Assembly (NCBI RefSeq): GCF_938031315.1 | Contig: NZ_CALHHT010000297.1 | Span: 1-7,209, forward strand | Direction: 5' to 3' | From: an uncultured Campylobacter sp. | Lineage (GTDB): Bacteria > Campylobacterota > Campylobacteria > Campylobacterales > Campylobacteraceae | Length of the DNA stretch: 7,209 bases | Shown: positions 6,319 to 7,209 of the stretch, piece by piece | Numbering within the stretch: the first letter of the stretch is position 1 | Layout of the letters: each line of letters opens with the position of its first letter | Translations under genes and position numbers: made by a program | The notes under the pieces: model-generated | Seen by the model: the letters and a program-made list of their open reading frames with translations, nothing else | The model's database searches: none | Told to the model about the DNA's origin: nothing

Positions 6319-6855
6319 CTATTTAGCCGAAGTAACTCCGACTACCGCTACCGAGCCGTCTAGAATGATGCTGACGCCCTCTTTTACCGGAATGTCTCGG
6401 ATCAAAAGTGAATCGCCTACGTCAAGATCGCTCACATCGAGCGTAAAATCGTTTGGTAGATCTTTGCCTGCGCATTTTACGGCGATACGGCGCTTGGATT
6501 GCACCAAAATACCTTTGTTTTTTAAGCCTTTAGCGACGCCAGTTACCTTAACCGGCACTAAATATTTGCTTACGACGTCATCCTGAACTACTCGCAAATC
6601 TACGTGAGTTAGGGTGTTTGTGACGGGGTGCTTTTGGTATTCTTGCACTATGACGCGATATGTCTTACCGCCCACGCTAACCTCGAAAGGAAGATCTTCT
6701 TTTGCGCGCATAGCTTTGATAAAGTCGTTTACTTTAAACGCTGCGTTAATATTTTCAAATCCTTTCGCATAAATATTAGCGATTAGATAACCATCTCGTT
6801 TTAGGGATTTTGAAGCCCTTTTACCGATACTATCTCTAACGATACCTTCTAACAT
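6319..6855 (-). CDS. rplY: 50S ribosomal protein L25, long (CTC/TL5) form
   Basis: L25/CTC binds 5S rRNA in the large ribosomal subunit and in many bacteria is linked to general stress. The 178 residues comprise the N-terminal L25 beta-barrel (~1-92), with SIGKRASKSLKRDGYLIANIYAKG and the signature HPVTNTLTHVDLRVV (~76-90), and the C-terminal TL5 domain (~95-178), with PVKVTGVAKGLKNKG, DLPNDFTLDVSDLDVGDSL and IRDIPVKEGV. This matches the two-domain form without a long extra tail. ATG 6855 has AAAGGA (6862-6867) six bases upstream. It is the first gene after the intergenic gap, so the operon promoter probably lies just upstream. Confidence 0.96.
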   Translation of the reverse strand: MLEGIVRDSIGKRASKSLKRDGYLIANIYAKGFENINAAFKVNDFIKAMRAKEDLPFEVSVGGKTYRVIVQEYQKHPVTNTLTHVDLRVVQDDVVSKYLVPVKVTGVAKGLKNKGILVQSKRRIAVKCAGKDLPNDFTLDVSDLDVGDSLLIRDIPVKEGVSIILDGSVAVVGVTSAK

Positions 6856-6885
6856 TAGGTTTCCTTTGTGAAAAAATGAAGCGTG

Positions 6886-6891
6886 ATAATA
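6886..6891 (-). promoter_or_regulatory. Candidate -10 element of the rplY-pth-...-dxs operon
   Basis: The minus strand reads TTTAGCTATTATCACGC. TATTAT at 6891-6886 is a reasonable sigma-70 -10 box and would place the transcript start near 6879, leaving a leader of about 25 bases. No convincing -35 box is seen, only AT-rich sequence around 6900-6915. Campylobacter vegetative promoters commonly lack a clear -35 and rely on T-rich upstream sequence. This is the only sizeable intergenic space before eight close-packed genes. Confidence 0.4.
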
Positions 6892-7025
6892 GCTAAATGT
6901 TGCTTTAAATCTATTTAAGCGCCGCGATGAAATTTAGAAGTAAAGCCGCACGGAATTTAGCCGATTAAATTTACGCTAAATATTTCAGGCACGACATACT
7001 TCCACACAAGAGGATAGACGAATTA

Positions 7026-7055
7026 AATTCCGCCCGCCTAACGGCAGGCAGAATT
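7026..7055 (-). terminator. Hairpin, likely terminator of the upstream gene
   Basis: Read on the minus strand, arms 7055-7043 and 7038-7026 pair along 13 positions. Eleven are Watson-Crick pairs and two are G-U; the loop is GTTA. On the plus strand the two G-U positions become C-A mismatches, so the minus-strand RNA folds better. It lies about 47 bases past the stop at 7102. The following sequence is AT-rich (TAATT, then CG), not a clean T-run, so termination may be imperfect. An RNA-processing or attenuator hairpin is an alternative. Confidence 0.5.
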
Positions 7056-7101
7056 CTTTAAAATTTAAGTTGTAAAATTTAGAATTTTAAAATTTGATGG
7101 C

Positions 7102-7209
7102 TCAGCGGATCTCTTTTAGTTGTACGACTTCGCCGGCGAGCATCTCTTCGGCGCTCTCTCCCGATTCTGCTGCCAAATCCCTTTTTTTGGCAAGATCGAC
7201 GTTTTTGAT
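7102..7209 (-). CDS. C-terminal end of an unrecognised protein, cut by the window edge
   Basis: A frame open from the edge gives 35 residues ending ...EEMLAGEVVQLKEIR and a TGA at 7104-7102. The composition (Glu, Lys, Ala, amphipathic) is that of an ordinary cytoplasmic protein end, and a hairpin follows. I cannot name the protein. The other two minus-strand frames are also open across much of this short GC-rich stretch, so coding potential rests on composition, strand and the downstream hairpin. Confidence 0.45.
   Translation of the reverse strand: MKNVDLAKKRDLAAESGESAEEMLAGEVVQLKEIR

Larger units (their letters stand above)
6856..7101. other. Intergenic region dense in RAATTY words
   Basis: This 246-base region has no convincing ORF. 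It holds the rplY ribosome binding site and a putative -10 near the rplY end, and a 13-bp hairpin at 7026-7055. It also carries about nine RAATTY words: AAATTT at 6930, 6967, 7061, 7075 and 7090; GAATTT at 6953 and 7082; AAATTC at 7025; GAATTC at 7051. No tRNA, riboswitch or insertion-sequence end was recognised. Confidence 0.6.

Noticed and set aside
6254..6586. Plus-strand ORF of 110 codons across the pth/rplY junction
   Set aside because: It is antisense to two well-conserved genes, with a composition that simply reflects them.
6895..7020. Small RNA or riboswitch ahead of rplY
   Set aside because: No stable paired structure or known aptamer pattern was seen here. The only strong hairpin, at 7026-7055, is better explained as the end of the upstream gene.

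Overview
The window reads as a dense minus-strand housekeeping operon from a Campylobacter-like epsilonproteobacterium. In transcription order (high to low coordinate) it holds the last codons of an unidentified gene, then rplY (L25), pth, an LptF/LptG-family permease gene, lysA, a repeat-built ORF, pheA, hisC and the 5' part of dxs. The order rplY-pth-permease-lysA-...-pheA-hisC-...-dxs matches the C. jejuni chromosome as I know it. The base composition is near 50% G+C by eye. C. jejuni has fliF-fliG-fliH between hisC and dxs, and here they are absent. Together these point to a non-motile, higher-GC species such as Campylobacter gracilis. The species is an inference.

Layout. 7102-7209 is the C-terminal end of an unrecognised gene. 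6856-7101 is the only sizeable non-coding stretch, with a strong hairpin for the upstream gene and a plausible promoter for rplY. From 6855 down to 1 the genes are nearly continuous. The spacings are 8 nt (rplY/pth), a 4-nt overlap (pth/permease), 45 nt (permease/lysA), a 4-nt overlap (lysA/ORF), a 17-nt overlap (ORF/pheA), a 1-nt overlap (pheA/hisC) and an 11-nt overlap (hisC/dxs). This implies one transcript with strong translational coupling. The gene products serve translation (L25, peptidyl-tRNA recycling), LPS export, amino-acid synthesis (lysine; phenylalanine via PheA plus HisC) and isoprenoid synthesis (DXS).

The unusual part is 2863-3731. The gene between lysA and pheA is a 145-codon ORF built largely from a 30-nt tandem repeat, decapeptide consensus near ALNFKSERAV, with AAATTT or GAATTT in every unit. 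LysA itself carries a low-complexity insertion of about 55-60 residues just ahead of its catalytic cysteine, built on a 15-nt/5-residue rhythm around GAATTC. All repeat spacings in both tracts are multiples of three. The palindrome AAATTT is also far over-represented throughout the window (about 47 copies by hand count, against about 2 expected at 50% G+C). AAATTT, GAATTT and GAATTC all match RAATTY, the methylated motif tied to DNA recognition during natural transformation in C. jejuni. That suggests, but does not prove, that the repeats are linked to uptake- or methylation-associated words spreading in frame through coding DNA.
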